This document shows, in pieces, positions 27,370 to 37,380 of a stretch of 64,000 bases of DNA. Under the pieces are notes generated by a model, which did no database searches, had not been told where the DNA came from, and saw nothing but the letters and a program-made list of their open reading frames with translations. The stretch lies in NCBI GenBank assembly GCA_048267305.1, contig JBLWXT010000004.1, positions 1 to 64,000 of the forward strand, given 5' to 3'. Origin of the DNA: Owenweeksia sp048267305 (lineage in GTDB: Bacteria; Bacteroidota; Bacteroidia; Flavobacteriales; Schleiferiaceae). The position numbers and the translations under genes are program-made. The stretch's first letter is position 1, and the number at the start of each line of letters is the position of its first letter.

Positions 27370-28056
27370 TCAAAGGCTTTTTTGAACAGCCATGAAAACC
27401 TTGCCATCTTCGCACTTGAGGGTTTTGTTTGGGAATTTCAGAATCAGGGAATAGTCATGTGTAGCCATTAGTATGGATCTACCGTTATCACTGATTTGGT
27501 TTAATAGAATCATTATTTCTTCAGAAGTACCGGGATCAAGATTTCCGGTAGGCTCATCAGCCAGAATTAATTCAGGATCATTGAGTAGGGCTCGGGCAAT
27601 AGCAACACGCTGCTGCTCTCCTCCAGAAAGTTGATAGGGCATTTTAAAACCCTTGGTGGCCATGCCTACCTTTTCCAGCACCTCGTTAATTTTACTGGCC
27701 ATCTCCGTTTTGTTTTTCCAGCCGGTGGCCTTGAGCACAAACAGAAGATTGTCACTTACACTGCGATCTGTAAGGAGTTGGAAATCCTGAAATACAATAC
27801 CCATTTTTCTGCGCAGATAGGGAATGTCCTTATCCTTTAGTTTGGTAAGGTCATACCCACATACATTTCCAATGCCCGCCTGAAGGGGTAAATCGCCATA
27901 AAGAGTTTTGAGTAAGCTTGATTTGCCACTGCCTGTTTGACCTATCAGGTAGATAAACTCATTAGGCTTTACATCAATGTTTACATCAGATAAAACCAGG
28001 TGTTCTCTTTGAAAAATAGAGGCATCCCGGATATTTATTATTGAACTGCTACTCAT
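27370..28056 (-). CDS. ftsE: FtsE-like ABC transporter ATPase, 228 aa
   Basis: A complete ATPase: Walker A GQTGSGKSS, Q-loop FQDFQLL, signature LSGGEQQRVAIARAL, Walker B LILADEPTGNLD and switch His in MATHD. The sequence is closest to FtsE, which with FtsX controls peptidoglycan hydrolases at the division site. In Bacteroidota ftsE is often not adjacent to ftsX, as here. I chose the ATG at 28056 (MSSSSIINIRD) over the open frame start at 28086. LolD-like ATPases are the main alternative. Confidence 0.78.
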   Translation of the reverse strand: MSSSSIINIRDASIFQREHLVLSDVNIDVKPNEFIYLIGQTGSGKSSLLKTLYGDLPLQAGIGNVCGYDLTKLKDKDIPYLRRKMGIVFQDFQLLTDRSVSDNLLFVLKATGWKNKTEMASKINEVLEKVGMATKGFKMPYQLSGGEQQRVAIARALLNDPELILADEPTGNLDPGTSEEIMILLNQISDNGRSILMATHDYSLILKFPNKTLKCEDGKVFMAVQKSL

Positions 28057-28238
28057 ATTATTTTTATGAAAAATAAATTGCCCCAAAACTAAGGCAAATG
28101 AGGGAAAGCACGCTGAAATTTTTGAAGGATCACTAACTATCCCTCACCTCGGATTTATTTATAGCCTTCACTAAAGCCAACCTTAACTGAATAAATACTT
28201 TCTTTGGCAATTCTCAAGTTTTTATAATTAAAGAAGTA

Positions 28239-28970
28239 ATGCCTGAAAATAATTTAGCTAACCTGGTTTCCAGGGTTGTGATAAAACTGAATGAGCCTTT
28301 TGTAAATGCCAAAAATCCTTTGGGTAAAAAAATCAGGGCAAAGCGACTGACCTATCTCAATGCAGGAGCTTTACTTAATTTAAAGCTGGCTATAGAGAAA
28401 GTTGAATCCAATAATATTGATGGGGTATTTATAGAAACAGGCTGTGCCCTGGGGGGCAGCACCATCCAAATTGGCGATGCAAAGGCAACACACAGGGTGT
28501 TAAAGGCCTATGATGTTTTTGGAATGATACCTCCACCTTCGGATAAAGATGATAAGGATGTAATTGATCGCTATGATGAGATTAAGCAAGGAAAGTCAAA
28601 GGGCCTGAAGGGTGATGAATATTATGGTTATCAAGAGGATTTGAGAGGAAAGGTAAAAGACAATCTGTTGGCTTTTGGCCTTGATCCGGAAAAGGAAAAC
28701 ATACAGCTTATTCAGGGTTTGTATGAAGATACACTAAAGGTAAGTGAGCCTGTGGCCTTTGCTCATATCGATTGCGACTGGTATGATTCAGTAATGACGT
28801 GCCTCAATGAAATAGAGCCAAATATGGCTGCTGGTGGAATTATGGTAATTGATGATTACTATGATTGGTCGGGTTGCAGAAAGGCTGTAGACGATTACTT
28901 TACACCCGATGTAAAGTCAAACTATAGATTTTCTAAAAAGTACCAAAAGCTGATTTTGGAGAAAAAGTAA
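28239..28970 (+). CDS. TylF/MycF-type SAM-dependent methyltransferase, 243 aa
   Basis: Macrocin-O-methyltransferase-like class I fold: FIETGCALGGSTIQIG (SAM loop), YDVFGMIPPPSDKD, GLYEDTL, the metal-binding FAHIDCDWYDSV and IMVIDDYYDWSGCRKAVDDYF. Family members methylate sugar hydroxyls, so with the two glycosyltransferases nearby it may modify a surface glycan (inference). It starts at an ATG after an AT-rich divergent region shared with ftsE. Confidence 0.85.
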   Translation: MPENNLANLVSRVVIKLNEPFVNAKNPLGKKIRAKRLTYLNAGALLNLKLAIEKVESNNIDGVFIETGCALGGSTIQIGDAKATHRVLKAYDVFGMIPPPSDKDDKDVIDRYDEIKQGKSKGLKGDEYYGYQEDLRGKVKDNLLAFGLDPEKENIQLIQGLYEDTLKVSEPVAFAHIDCDWYDSVMTCLNEIEPNMAAGGIMVIDDYYDWSGCRKAVDDYFTPDVKSNYRFSKKYQKLILEKK

Positions 28971-28994
28971 AACTTTGGTTTCGAAAAAGTTCTC

Positions 28995-29633
28995 TCAGCA
29001 AGAGCAAAACTGAACTACCACTATTTTTTTATCCCCAATGGTATGCAGTAGGTCGTAAATCTCTTGCTCTTCACCCAAGCTCTTATTTAAGACATTAGCT
29101 TCTTTCAGTTTATTTATGAATTGCCTTGTATCTTCCGTTTCTTCAAATATGTAAATGTCAAACTCACAAAGCTCAGCAAAGGTCTTTAAGATTTTTATGG
29201 GCTTTTTACTCATCCATTTTTGGTCGCTTTCTGTAAGTGCATTGTGGATGCCGGGACCAACTGGACGTTTTTGTACTTCAAGAAGCTTAAAGGAATGAAT
29301 GTGCTTGATTGCAAATTTTTCAGAATGAAAAAGGCTGATCACGTTTAGCCTGGAACTATCCGGTTGCCAGGTGTTGTTACAATCAAAACTTACCCAATCC
29401 CTATACAGGTTTATCGTATCTCTAAATCCTGTCCATTGGGGAACCTTGCGAAATAAATAATTCTGGTTTGATAGTGAATCCTTATTGATGTAATATGTAG
29501 AGCCGAAAAATGATCGGATTTCCTTTCGCCCATCCTTAAACTCTACCTCAATTTTGATAAAGTATAAATCGCCCATATCAGCCCTGCTGGAGATGCTGGC
29601 CATTAAGATTATCAGGAGCAGAAGTTTTTTCAT
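28995..29633 (-). CDS. Hypothetical secreted protein, 212 aa
   Basis: The reading frame extends to 29714, but the ATG at 29633 gives a proper signal peptide (MKKLLLLIILMASISSRA), so this start is preferred. The mature protein contains YFIKIEVEFKDGRKE followed by mixed alpha/beta sequence and ends VVVQFCSC with two cysteines. I do not recognise the family. It is convergent with the methyltransferase gene, 24 bases apart. Confidence 0.65.
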   Translation of the reverse strand: MKKLLLLIILMASISSRADMGDLYFIKIEVEFKDGRKEIRSFFGSTYYINKDSLSNQNYLFRKVPQWTGFRDTINLYRDWVSFDCNNTWQPDSSRLNVISLFHSEKFAIKHIHSFKLLEVQKRPVGPGIHNALTESDQKWMSKKPIKILKTFAELCEFDIYIFEETEDTRQFINKLKEANVLNKSLGEEQEIYDLLHTIGDKKIVVVQFCSC

Positions 29634-29797
29634 AATGGTCTTTGGCTTTTGGTTCAATTCCTCAAATTTAGAAGAAAGAGGCTCCAAAGTACCACCTCCA
29701 ATATTAATCAACACTCCACGTTGATAAAACCTTATACACCCAAAGCACCCCCTCTGTAGAAACGGCTACTTTTAAACCACAGAAAATCTAAAGAAAA

Positions 29798-32700
29798 ATG
29801 ATGATCAATCGTCATCTTAAAGCATTATTGCTTAGTTGTTTGTGTTTGGGTGGAACGGTTCTTAGTGCGCAATCCAACAGGGTAGTGCAGGATGTAACCA
29901 CCGATTACGAAAACGGAATGGAACTTTACCGCAAGGGTCAATATGGCAATGCACAGCATTTGCTGGACAAAGTGGTAGATGAGGAATTTTATAATGACAG
30001 GGAAACCAGGGCCTCTGCAGCCTACTTTGCCGCCATGTGTGCCATGCGCCTCTACAATGGTGATGCAGAGTCTCGGGTGGATAAGTTTGCCGATAAATTT
30101 GAGCTTAGTCCGCTGGCCAACCGCCTTTATCTGGAGTATGCCAATAACCGCTTTAGCGTAAAGCGTTATCGCGATGCTGCTGAGTATTACGAAAAAGTGG
30201 ATAAGTTCAGGCTCTCTGACAAGGTCATTGATGAATACTATTTTAAGCAGGCATATTCCCTTTTGGTTTCGGATCAACCGGAAAAAGCAAAGCCTCTGTT
30301 TTTTGAGTTAAAGGATAAAAACTCAGAGTATGCCAATTCTTCGCGCTACTACTATGCCCACTTGCTTTACGCAGATAGCAATTACAATGCGGCATTAACC
30401 AACTTTTTACCTCTACAGGGTGATGAGTCATTCGGCCCATTGGTGCCGTACTATCTGGCCCATATATATTATAAGTTGGGAGATTATGATAAACTACTTG
30501 AAGTGGGTGAGGAGTTAGTGGAAAATGCCACACCCAGCCGGGCTCCCGAAATCGCCAAGCTTATGGGCGATGCCTTTTACAATAAAAAGGATTATGAAAA
30601 TGCCGTAAAGTATCTGGAGCTCTACAAGGATAAGGGCGGCCGGATGATGCAACAGGATCATTTTGAGTTGGGTTATTCTCATTATCGCCTCAAACATTAT
30701 CAGGAGGCCATTGGCTCATTCAATAAAATATCAGGAGGAAACGCATCACTGAGCCAAAATGCACATTACCATTTAGGGGATTGCTACCTGAAAACAGATG
30801 ATAAGCAAAAGGCTATCACAGCATTTAAAGCCGCTTCTGAAATTGATGCTTCGCCAACCATTCAGGAGGATGCGTTTTTCAACTATGCCAAGCTGGTTTA
30901 TGAGTTTTCTGATCCTTTTGAGGATGCTATAGGAACATTGAACAACTTTCTGGATAAGTTCCCCAACTCTCCCTACACAAAAGATGTTCATCGCTATCTG
31001 GCCAATCTGTATATCACCACTAAGGATTATGACAGAGCACTACAGGCCATTGAAAAAACAGGTTTGGATTCTCCCGGTATGAAGGAAGCCTATCAAAAAA
31101 TCGCTTTTTACAGAGGCTCGGAATTATTCAATGCATTAAAGTACACTGCGGCTCTTGACAAGTTTAAGGAGTCTCTTCAATATCCAATTAATCCTACCAT
31201 TAAGGCACTGAGTAAATATTGGTCGGCAGAGACCTATTACCGCCTTGCTGAGTACGATAAGTCACTGGCAGCATTTGAGGAATTTAGAAATTCGCCAGGC
31301 GCCTATAATATGAGTGAGTACAACAAATCACTTTATCAAACGGCTTACAACTATTATAAAAAGTTTGATTTTGAGAAAGCCGCAGGCAACTTCCGCACCT
31401 TTGTAAACAACGCCCCTAAAAAGGATCCGCGATTAGCAGATGCCTATTTGCGTTTGGCAGACAGCTACCTCCTTACCGAAGGATATTTGGTGGCTAGCGA
31501 GTTTTACAGCAGCGCCCTAAAGGCAGGAACCAAGGAAGCTGACTATGCCATCTACCAACGTGCCATATGTCTTGGTTTGGCCGGTAAAAAGGCAGATAAG
31601 GTGTATCAGCTGCAGGAATTGCTGAAGAAGTATCCATCATCCATATATGCTGAGGAAGCTCAGTATGGTATTGCGGAAACTGATCTGCAGTTGGAAAATT
31701 ATTCCCGTGCATTGGCTGAGTTTGACAAATTCATTAATGAAAGACCAAACTCACGCTATGTGGCAAAAGCCAAATTGCAAAAGGGTTTGGTGTATAGCAA
31801 TACCGACCGCAACAGTGAGGCGCTTGCTACCTATAAGTCTATAGTAAGGGATTACCCGGGTTCGGAAGAATCATTGGAGGCGGTAGGACTGGCAAGATTG
31901 GTGTATGCCCGTGAAAACAATATTGACGAATATCTGGATTGGGTGGAAGGCTTAAGCTTTGTGAATTTTGACAAATCCACTTTGGATTCTACTGCTTTCA
32001 ATTCGGCCTTTGAGCAATATTCAATGGGTAAGTGCGAATCTGCAATTCCAACATTACAAAATTATCTAAGCCGCTTCCCTAAAGGTTTACAACGCCTAAA
32101 AGCCAATTACTATTTGGCTGATTGTGCACGAAAGCTGAATAGGGAGGATGTAGCCTCCAAGGCTTATGAGGAGATTTTAGGATTTCAGGGAAACGAATAT
32201 TCGGCAGAGGCTGTAAGTTATCTTGCCGGTAAAGCATATCGCGAAAAGCGATATGGCGAGTCTGTAAAGCTGTATGACCAGTGGTTGCAGCTGGCAGAAA
32301 GCAAGGAGTCAGGTATTCGCGCTCAGGCTGGTATCATGCGTTCGGCTTATGCTCTTGGTGATTACAACAAGGCAGCCGTTTATGCCCAGCTCATTATTAA
32401 TAGTGAAACCCAGGATCCAGCTTTGCAGCGCGATGCCCGAAAAGTAATTGTTCAATCTAAAATGGAACAAGGGCAGTGGGAAGATGCCGTGGGCCAGCTG
32501 AATCAACTGATAGTTAGTACTGGTGGAGAAACCAAGGCCGAAGCCTATTACAATCTGGCATTGGTACGCTTTAAGCAGGAACGTTATGAGGAATCAACCA
32601 AAACCATTTATAAGCTGATTGAGGAAATGTCAGACTATAAGGAGTGGAAACTCAGGGCAACCATTTTATTGGCGAATAATTTCTGGAAACAGGAAGATAT

Positions 32701-32935
32701 CTTTCAGGCAAACTACACTTTAGATTTTGTGATTAAAGCCGCCTACAGCCAGGATATTACCAATGAAGCCCAAACCTTAAAAGATAAGATCGCACTTGAG
32801 GAGCGCAGAAAGGCCGAAATGAAAAAGGCCGAACTTATGCGCAAGGCCGATAGCATAAGTCCAACGGTGGGCGATGGCCTGCGTATTATAGATCAGGGTG
32901 AGCAGCAACAGGACAGTACTCAAATCAACCGATAA
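29798..32935 (+). CDS. Large secreted TPR protein, 1045 aa
   Basis: Signal peptide (LLLSCLCLGGTVLSAQS) and then almost continuous tetratricopeptide-like helix pairs from about residue 30 to 1000 (for example YENGMELYRKGQYGNAQHLLDKVVD and AIGSFNKISGG). Near the end is a short charged coiled coil (LEERRKAEMKKAELMRKAD). It is predicted periplasmic and acts as a protein-binding scaffold. It is followed by a barrel gene 9 bases after the stop, so the two are almost surely translated from one transcript and may form an envelope complex. YbgF/BamD-like TPR roles or polysaccharide export are possible but unproven. Confidence 0.82.
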   Translation: MMINRHLKALLLSCLCLGGTVLSAQSNRVVQDVTTDYENGMELYRKGQYGNAQHLLDKVVDEEFYNDRETRASAAYFAAMCAMRLYNGDAESRVDKFADKFELSPLANRLYLEYANNRFSVKRYRDAAEYYEKVDKFRLSDKVIDEYYFKQAYSLLVSDQPEKAKPLFFELKDKNSEYANSSRYYYAHLLYADSNYNAALTNFLPLQGDESFGPLVPYYLAHIYYKLGDYDKLLEVGEELVENATPSRAPEIAKLMGDAFYNKKDYENAVKYLELYKDKGGRMMQQDHFELGYSHYRLKHYQEAIGSFNKISGGNASLSQNAHYHLGDCYLKTDDKQKAITAFKAASEIDASPTIQEDAFFNYAKLVYEFSDPFEDAIGTLNNFLDKFPNSPYTKDVHRYLANLYITTKDYDRALQAIEKTGLDSPGMKEAYQKIAFYRGSELFNALKYTAALDKFKESLQYPINPTIKALSKYWSAETYYRLAEYDKSLAAFEEFRNSPGAYNMSEYNKSLYQTAYNYYKKFDFEKAAGNFRTFVNNAPKKDPRLADAYLRLADSYLLTEGYLVASEFYSSALKAGTKEADYAIYQRAICLGLAGKKADKVYQLQELLKKYPSSIYAEEAQYGIAETDLQLENYSRALAEFDKFINERPNSRYVAKAKLQKGLVYSNTDRNSEALATYKSIVRDYPGSEESLEAVGLARLVYARENNIDEYLDWVEGLSFVNFDKSTLDSTAFNSAFEQYSMGKCESAIPTLQNYLSRFPKGLQRLKANYYLADCARKLNREDVASKAYEEILGFQGNEYSAEAVSYLAGKAYREKRYGESVKLYDQWLQLAESKESGIRAQAGIMRSAYALGDYNKAAVYAQLIINSETQDPALQRDARKVIVQSKMEQGQWEDAVGQLNQLIVSTGGETKAEAYYNLALVRFKQERYEESTKTIYKLIEEMSDYKEWKLRATILLANNFWKQEDIFQANYTLDFVIKAAYSQDITNEAQTLKDKIALEERRKAEMKKAELMRKADSISPTVGDGLRIIDQGEQQQDSTQINR

Positions 32936-32944
32936 TTTTTGAGC

Positions 32945-34654
32945 ATGAAATTTTTAAAGACGATTTTAATAGTTGGTTTTATTGGGTTTGCAGCAAATGC
33001 ACAGGCCCAACCTACTGATCTTGGTACAGTAGAGGTGAAGGTGACCAACAGCTATAAGGCAAAGGTGAGCGAGGCTGTAAAGCACAACGAGCAGCCTAAG
33101 TTTGAGGATACCACTACCAGTAAAATTCCGGTGAACTATAAAATAGTGAGCCAGCCCATTGAAGTGAAATACCGGCCTGAACCCATCAGCGCAGCCCGAA
33201 TTGTGCACGTTCCTGTAGAAAAACTATCGCAGGGAATGGTGAAAGCTGGTTTTGGTTTTTATGGCACTCCTTTTTTAGAGGGGTATTGGAATAGTAAGCG
33301 TTCATCTACCGAGAGCTATGGTTTTTGGGGTAAACACTACTCCACCAAAACCGGGGTAAAGGATAATGTATATGAGAGCAATGGCCTTAGCCAAAATACT
33401 CTTGGTGGTTACTACAATCACTTTTATAAAACCATGACATGGGAAAGTCAGCTTTATGGTAAGTGGGATAAGTACAGCTATTATGGTATAGATGCTTTCC
33501 CCGATAGCCTCGATTATATAAGAAACGAACCTCGTGAAGCAGACTATAACTGGTATCGCCAATATGGTGTAAGCACCAGCCTTACAGGAAAGAGACAAAA
33601 GGACATGGGATGGTTGGATAAGGCCGGTTTGGATTATTACAATTTTAGCGACAGGTTTAAGGCCAGCGAAAATTTCTTGAAAATAGCTTCTGCATGGCAG
33701 CTTCCCGCTGCTGGCGAAAATCTGGACCTGGATTTAAATATAACCTACTTCCAAACCAACTTTGATACAATAGCCCAAGGCAAGCAGTCTTATTTTACCA
33801 TACAGGCCAGGCCAAAAGTGGAATTGACAGTAAAGAATATGTTATTTGACTTTGGGTTGAATATCTATTCCAACAGCTATAATTCAGAGCTTACGGAGGG
33901 TGAATATAAACTGCATTTTTTCCCGGAGATAAACGTGCAGTTTCCCTTTGTTGAAGATGTACTGTCTATATACGCTGGCGTAAAAGGGCAGCTACAACAT
34001 AACAGCTACAGGCAGCTGACTTTGCAAAACCCATATATAATGCCTGGTGATACCTTGCGCCCCACCCGTACCACAGATATTTACGTTGGCCTGGTTGGGA
34101 TTTTAAGTTCTACCACGAGCTTTAATATAAAAGGTGGACTCATGTTACAGCGGGATCTGGCGCTTTTTTACCGCGATCCTATGTACAGAACATTTATCGA
34201 CTCGGCCGTTTTTAATGGTTTGGATGTTCGTTATGATAATTCAACAACTTTTTATGCCCGTGGTGAACTAGCATCCAATCTGAATGATAATCTGCAAATT
34301 TCACTTTTTGGAGAAGTGAGAAGCTACAGCACATCGGTAGAGGAAAAAGCATGGCATTTACCGTCCTTCCTTGCGGGCTTGGATGTGGATTATACCATTA
34401 AGGAAAAAATAAAACTAGGCACTAAGTGGAATTATGTGGGCCAGCGCCAGGCCTTTATTCAGGCCGAAAACCCTGAAATGGAAAGCACTTTGCCTGGCTA
34501 TCTTGATGTGGCCCTGGATGTGGAATACCTGTATAATTCGCGCCTATCAGCTTTTATAAATGTGAACAACCTCCTCAATAATAAATACGACATGTACTTA
34601 GGTTACAAGGCCCAAAGTATCAACTTCCTGATGGGGTTCAGTTATAAATTTTAG
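32945..34654 (+). CDS. Outer-membrane beta-barrel protein paired with the TPR gene, 569 aa
   Basis: The frame has a TTG 6 bases earlier, but ATG at 32945 starts a normal signal peptide (MKFLKTILIVGFIGFAANAQAQ). Residues 25-95 form a polar, plug-like or periplasmic segment (LGTVEVKVTNSYKAKVSEAV). From about 98 to the end, long amphipathic strands resemble TonB-dependent receptor barrels (KAGFGFYGTPFLEGYWN, YLYNSRLSAFINVNNLLNNKYDMYLGYKAQ), ending in an aromatic residue (SYKF). There is no clear plug domain or TonB box, so the mechanism is unclear. Confidence 0.75.
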   Translation: MKFLKTILIVGFIGFAANAQAQPTDLGTVEVKVTNSYKAKVSEAVKHNEQPKFEDTTTSKIPVNYKIVSQPIEVKYRPEPISAARIVHVPVEKLSQGMVKAGFGFYGTPFLEGYWNSKRSSTESYGFWGKHYSTKTGVKDNVYESNGLSQNTLGGYYNHFYKTMTWESQLYGKWDKYSYYGIDAFPDSLDYIRNEPREADYNWYRQYGVSTSLTGKRQKDMGWLDKAGLDYYNFSDRFKASENFLKIASAWQLPAAGENLDLDLNITYFQTNFDTIAQGKQSYFTIQARPKVELTVKNMLFDFGLNIYSNSYNSELTEGEYKLHFFPEINVQFPFVEDVLSIYAGVKGQLQHNSYRQLTLQNPYIMPGDTLRPTRTTDIYVGLVGILSSTTSFNIKGGLMLQRDLALFYRDPMYRTFIDSAVFNGLDVRYDNSTTFYARGELASNLNDNLQISLFGEVRSYSTSVEEKAWHLPSFLAGLDVDYTIKEKIKLGTKWNYVGQRQAFIQAENPEMESTLPGYLDVALDVEYLYNSRLSAFINVNNLLNNKYDMYLGYKAQSINFLMGFSYKF

Positions 34655-34816
34655 CAAAGGAATTGTATGGTGTATGTTGATGGTCGTTCAATGTACATCA
34701 TGCAACCATCAACCTACTGCCAACATTACCAAATCATCAATTTCTTATTAAGATTTTTTCCACCTTGATTCATTTGACTAATTTTCACCACTGTAGTAAA
34801 AGAGTGAATCAATCAC

Positions 34817-35314
34817 ATGAAAAAACTTTATTTGGTAAGGCACGCCAAGTCTTCATGGAAGCTTGAAGGAATACAGGATATGGACCGCCCGTTGAAGGGC
34901 CGTGGAGTTACTGATGCCTATAGCACTTCTGAGTGGCTGCGGCAGGAAGGTGAAATTCCCGATCATATCATTTCAAGCCCCGCCACCAGGGCCCTCCATA
35001 CGGGGTTAATCTTTGCCAAAAACCTTGATTACCCGCTCAGCGAAATTGAAATTGAAAAGAAAATATATCTTGCTTCAACACGTGAGTTGTTGGAAGTGGT
35101 ATATAACTTTGATGATACCTACGAGGCTGTAATGCTATTTGGGCATAACCCAACCATTACCGATTTTGTAAATAAGTGCATTGATCACCGCATAGATAAT
35201 GTTCCTACTACTGGTGTGGCATGCCTTAAGTTTGCACAGGATTCGTGGAAAAACATTGACAGAAAAGCTGAGTTGGTATTTTTTGATTATCCCAAAAGAA
35301 GAAATAAGCGTTGA
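34817..35314 (+). CDS. sixA: SixA-type histidine phosphatase, 165 aa
   Basis: Histidine phosphatase superfamily: the catalytic motif LVRHAKSSW has the phospho-accepting H9 and R8. SSPATRALHTG contributes the second arginine, and LFGHNPTITDF gives the second His. SixA dephosphorylates phosphohistidine in phosphorelay proteins. The stop overlaps the TTG start of ppk1 by 4 bases (TTGA). PPK1 also works through phosphohistidine, so a functional link is tempting but unproven. Confidence 0.87.
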   Translation: MKKLYLVRHAKSSWKLEGIQDMDRPLKGRGVTDAYSTSEWLRQEGEIPDHIISSPATRALHTGLIFAKNLDYPLSEIEIEKKIYLASTRELLEVVYNFDDTYEAVMLFGHNPTITDFVNKCIDHRIDNVPTTGVACLKFAQDSWKNIDRKAELVFFDYPKRRNKR

Positions 35315-37380
35315 ATATAAAACCAAAACCCACCATTATAGCCAGAGACGAAAGTTGGCTTTTGTTTAATGACAGGGTACTGCAGGAAGCACTGGATAAG
35401 TCAAATCCATTGTTTGAAAGATTGAGGTTTCTGGGAATATTCTCCAGTAATATGGATGAGTTTTTCAGGGTGCGCTACGCCAGTATGAAGCGCCTGAGCC
35501 AAATAAGCGATACCCCTAACAAACGATTGGGAGGAGCTAAGCCCAGCGAACTGCTATCCAAGATTTCGGAAAAAGTAATCCACATGCAGGCCATGGCCCA
35601 AAAAACCAATGATCAGTTATTGGTGGAACTGGAGGAAAACGACATCGCCTTTGTTGATGAAAAATCATTGACCACTGGACAGCAGGAGTACGTGAGGAAA
35701 ATTTTTGTGGAGAAAATCAGTCCTTCGGTTTTTACCCTTATTCTCAATGATAAAAGAGAAGCACCCGAACTAAAGGACAAGGCCATATACCTCGCTATAA
35801 AACTTATTAAGGATGATGAGCCCGATAAGCCTCAGATGGCTCTCATAGAAGTGCCCTCCGAACTGTTGGGCCGATTTTGGGAACTCCCCAAATATGGAAA
35901 ACACTATGTGATGTATATTGAGGATGTGATCCGTTATAACCTGGATTATATCTTTTTTATATATGAGTTTGACCGTATAGAGGCTCATACGGTAAAAATT
36001 ACCCGAGATGCAGAGCTTGATCTTGACGATGACGTTTCCAAGGGGTTTTTGGAAAAAATGTCGAAATCGGTGAAGCAGCGAAGGGTGGGAGATCCTGTGC
36101 GATTTGTTTACGACAAGGAGATTTCCAGCGATCTGTTGCAGTTTTTAATGCAGCGAATGAATCTTGATTCTTACGACAGCCTGATACCGGGTGGCCGTTA
36201 TCACAATAAAAAGGACTACATAAAATTCCCGAGTATTGGCGACAAAAACCTGGAGTTTGAGCCCATGCCACAGGTGCAGCACCCTGATCTCGACCTTGAT
36301 CGAAGTATCCTAAATGTAATTCGCCAAAAGGATGTGCTGCTGTTTTTGCCTTATCATACCTTTTCTTACCTGATTCGTACGTTGCGCGAAGCAGCACTTG
36401 ACCCCAATGTGGTGAGTATCCAGGCTACCCTATATCGGGCAGCGGATAAATCGAGAATAATAAGTGCACTGGTAAATGCGGCCAAAAATGGCAAGCAGGT
36501 TACTGTGGTAATTGAACTCAGGGCTCGATTTGATGAGGAGGCCAATATTAAGTGGACACAGGAACTACAGGCTGAGGGGGTTCAGGTGATTTTTGGTGTT
36601 CCCGGATTGAAGGTGCATAGCAAACTATTGCTTATTACCAGGCAGGAAGGGAAGAGCCAGCGGCAGTATGCCTCCATCGGCACGGGCAATTTCAACGAAA
36701 GTACAGCTAAGCTCTATACCGATTACCACCTGCTAACCTCCAGAAAGGAAATAACAAACGAGGTAGCTAAGGTGTTTAGCTTTTTGCAGAGCAACTACAA
36801 GCGCTTTAAGTACAATCACCTCATTGTATCCCCACATAGCACTCGTAAGGCATTTCTAAATCTTATTGAACGAGAAATCAATCACGCCAAGCGGGGAAAC
36901 CCTGCAGGTATTACAGCCAAACTAAACAGCCTTTCGGATGTAAAGATTATTGACAAGCTTTATGAAGCCAGTAGTTATGGTGTGAAAATTAAATTGATTA
37001 TAAGAGGTATTTGTTCTCTTATACCTGGGGTAAAGGGCATAAGTGAAAATATAGAAGCCATTAGTATCATTGACAGATTCCTGGAACACTCGAGGGTAAT
37101 CGTTTTTGAAAATGGTGGTAATCCGGGCTACTTCCTTTCGTCAGCTGATTGGATGCCGCGAAATCTTGATTACCGGGTTGAGGTAACTGTTCCGGTTTAT
37201 GATGCACATATTAAAAGGCAGTTGCGCGATCATCTGGATATTATCTGGAAAGACAATGTAAAGAGCCGTTGGCACAATGAGGAACAGAACAATGAATACC
37301 GAAGGATTAAGGGGCCTAAAATTCGCTCACAGTACGCCTTGCATGAGTACGTAAAGAACCAGTTAAAAAGAGGAAAGTGA
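35311..37380 (+). CDS. ppk1: Polyphosphate kinase 1, 689 aa
   Basis: Synthesises polyphosphate from ATP. The N-terminal domain starts RDESWLLFNDRVLQEA. The phosphorylated histidine is H436 in LKVHSKLLLI (E. coli H435), and the second active-site His is H593 in LEHSRVIVF (E. coli H592). SSADWMPRNLDYRVEV is the PPK1 C-terminal signature. The TTG at 35311 overlaps the sixA stop, and ppx starts at a GTG inside its own stop region (GTGA). It is the middle gene of a tightly coupled operon. Confidence 0.95.
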   Translation: MNIKPKPTIIARDESWLLFNDRVLQEALDKSNPLFERLRFLGIFSSNMDEFFRVRYASMKRLSQISDTPNKRLGGAKPSELLSKISEKVIHMQAMAQKTNDQLLVELEENDIAFVDEKSLTTGQQEYVRKIFVEKISPSVFTLILNDKREAPELKDKAIYLAIKLIKDDEPDKPQMALIEVPSELLGRFWELPKYGKHYVMYIEDVIRYNLDYIFFIYEFDRIEAHTVKITRDAELDLDDDVSKGFLEKMSKSVKQRRVGDPVRFVYDKEISSDLLQFLMQRMNLDSYDSLIPGGRYHNKKDYIKFPSIGDKNLEFEPMPQVQHPDLDLDRSILNVIRQKDVLLFLPYHTFSYLIRTLREAALDPNVVSIQATLYRAADKSRIISALVNAAKNGKQVTVVIELRARFDEEANIKWTQELQAEGVQVIFGVPGLKVHSKLLLITRQEGKSQRQYASIGTGNFNESTAKLYTDYHLLTSRKEITNEVAKVFSFLQSNYKRFKYNHLIVSPHSTRKAFLNLIEREINHAKRGNPAGITAKLNSLSDVKIIDKLYEASSYGVKIKLIIRGICSLIPGVKGISENIEAISIIDRFLEHSRVIVFENGGNPGYFLSSADWMPRNLDYRVEVTVPVYDAHIKRQLRDHLDIIWKDNVKSRWHNEEQNNEYRRIKGPKIRSQYALHEYVKNQLKRGK

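Noticed and set aside
34676..34713. 9-bp inverted repeat (GTTGATGGT/ACCATCAAC) after the barrel gene
   Set aside because: The loop is 20 bases and no T run follows, so it is weak as a terminator; no other role is supported.
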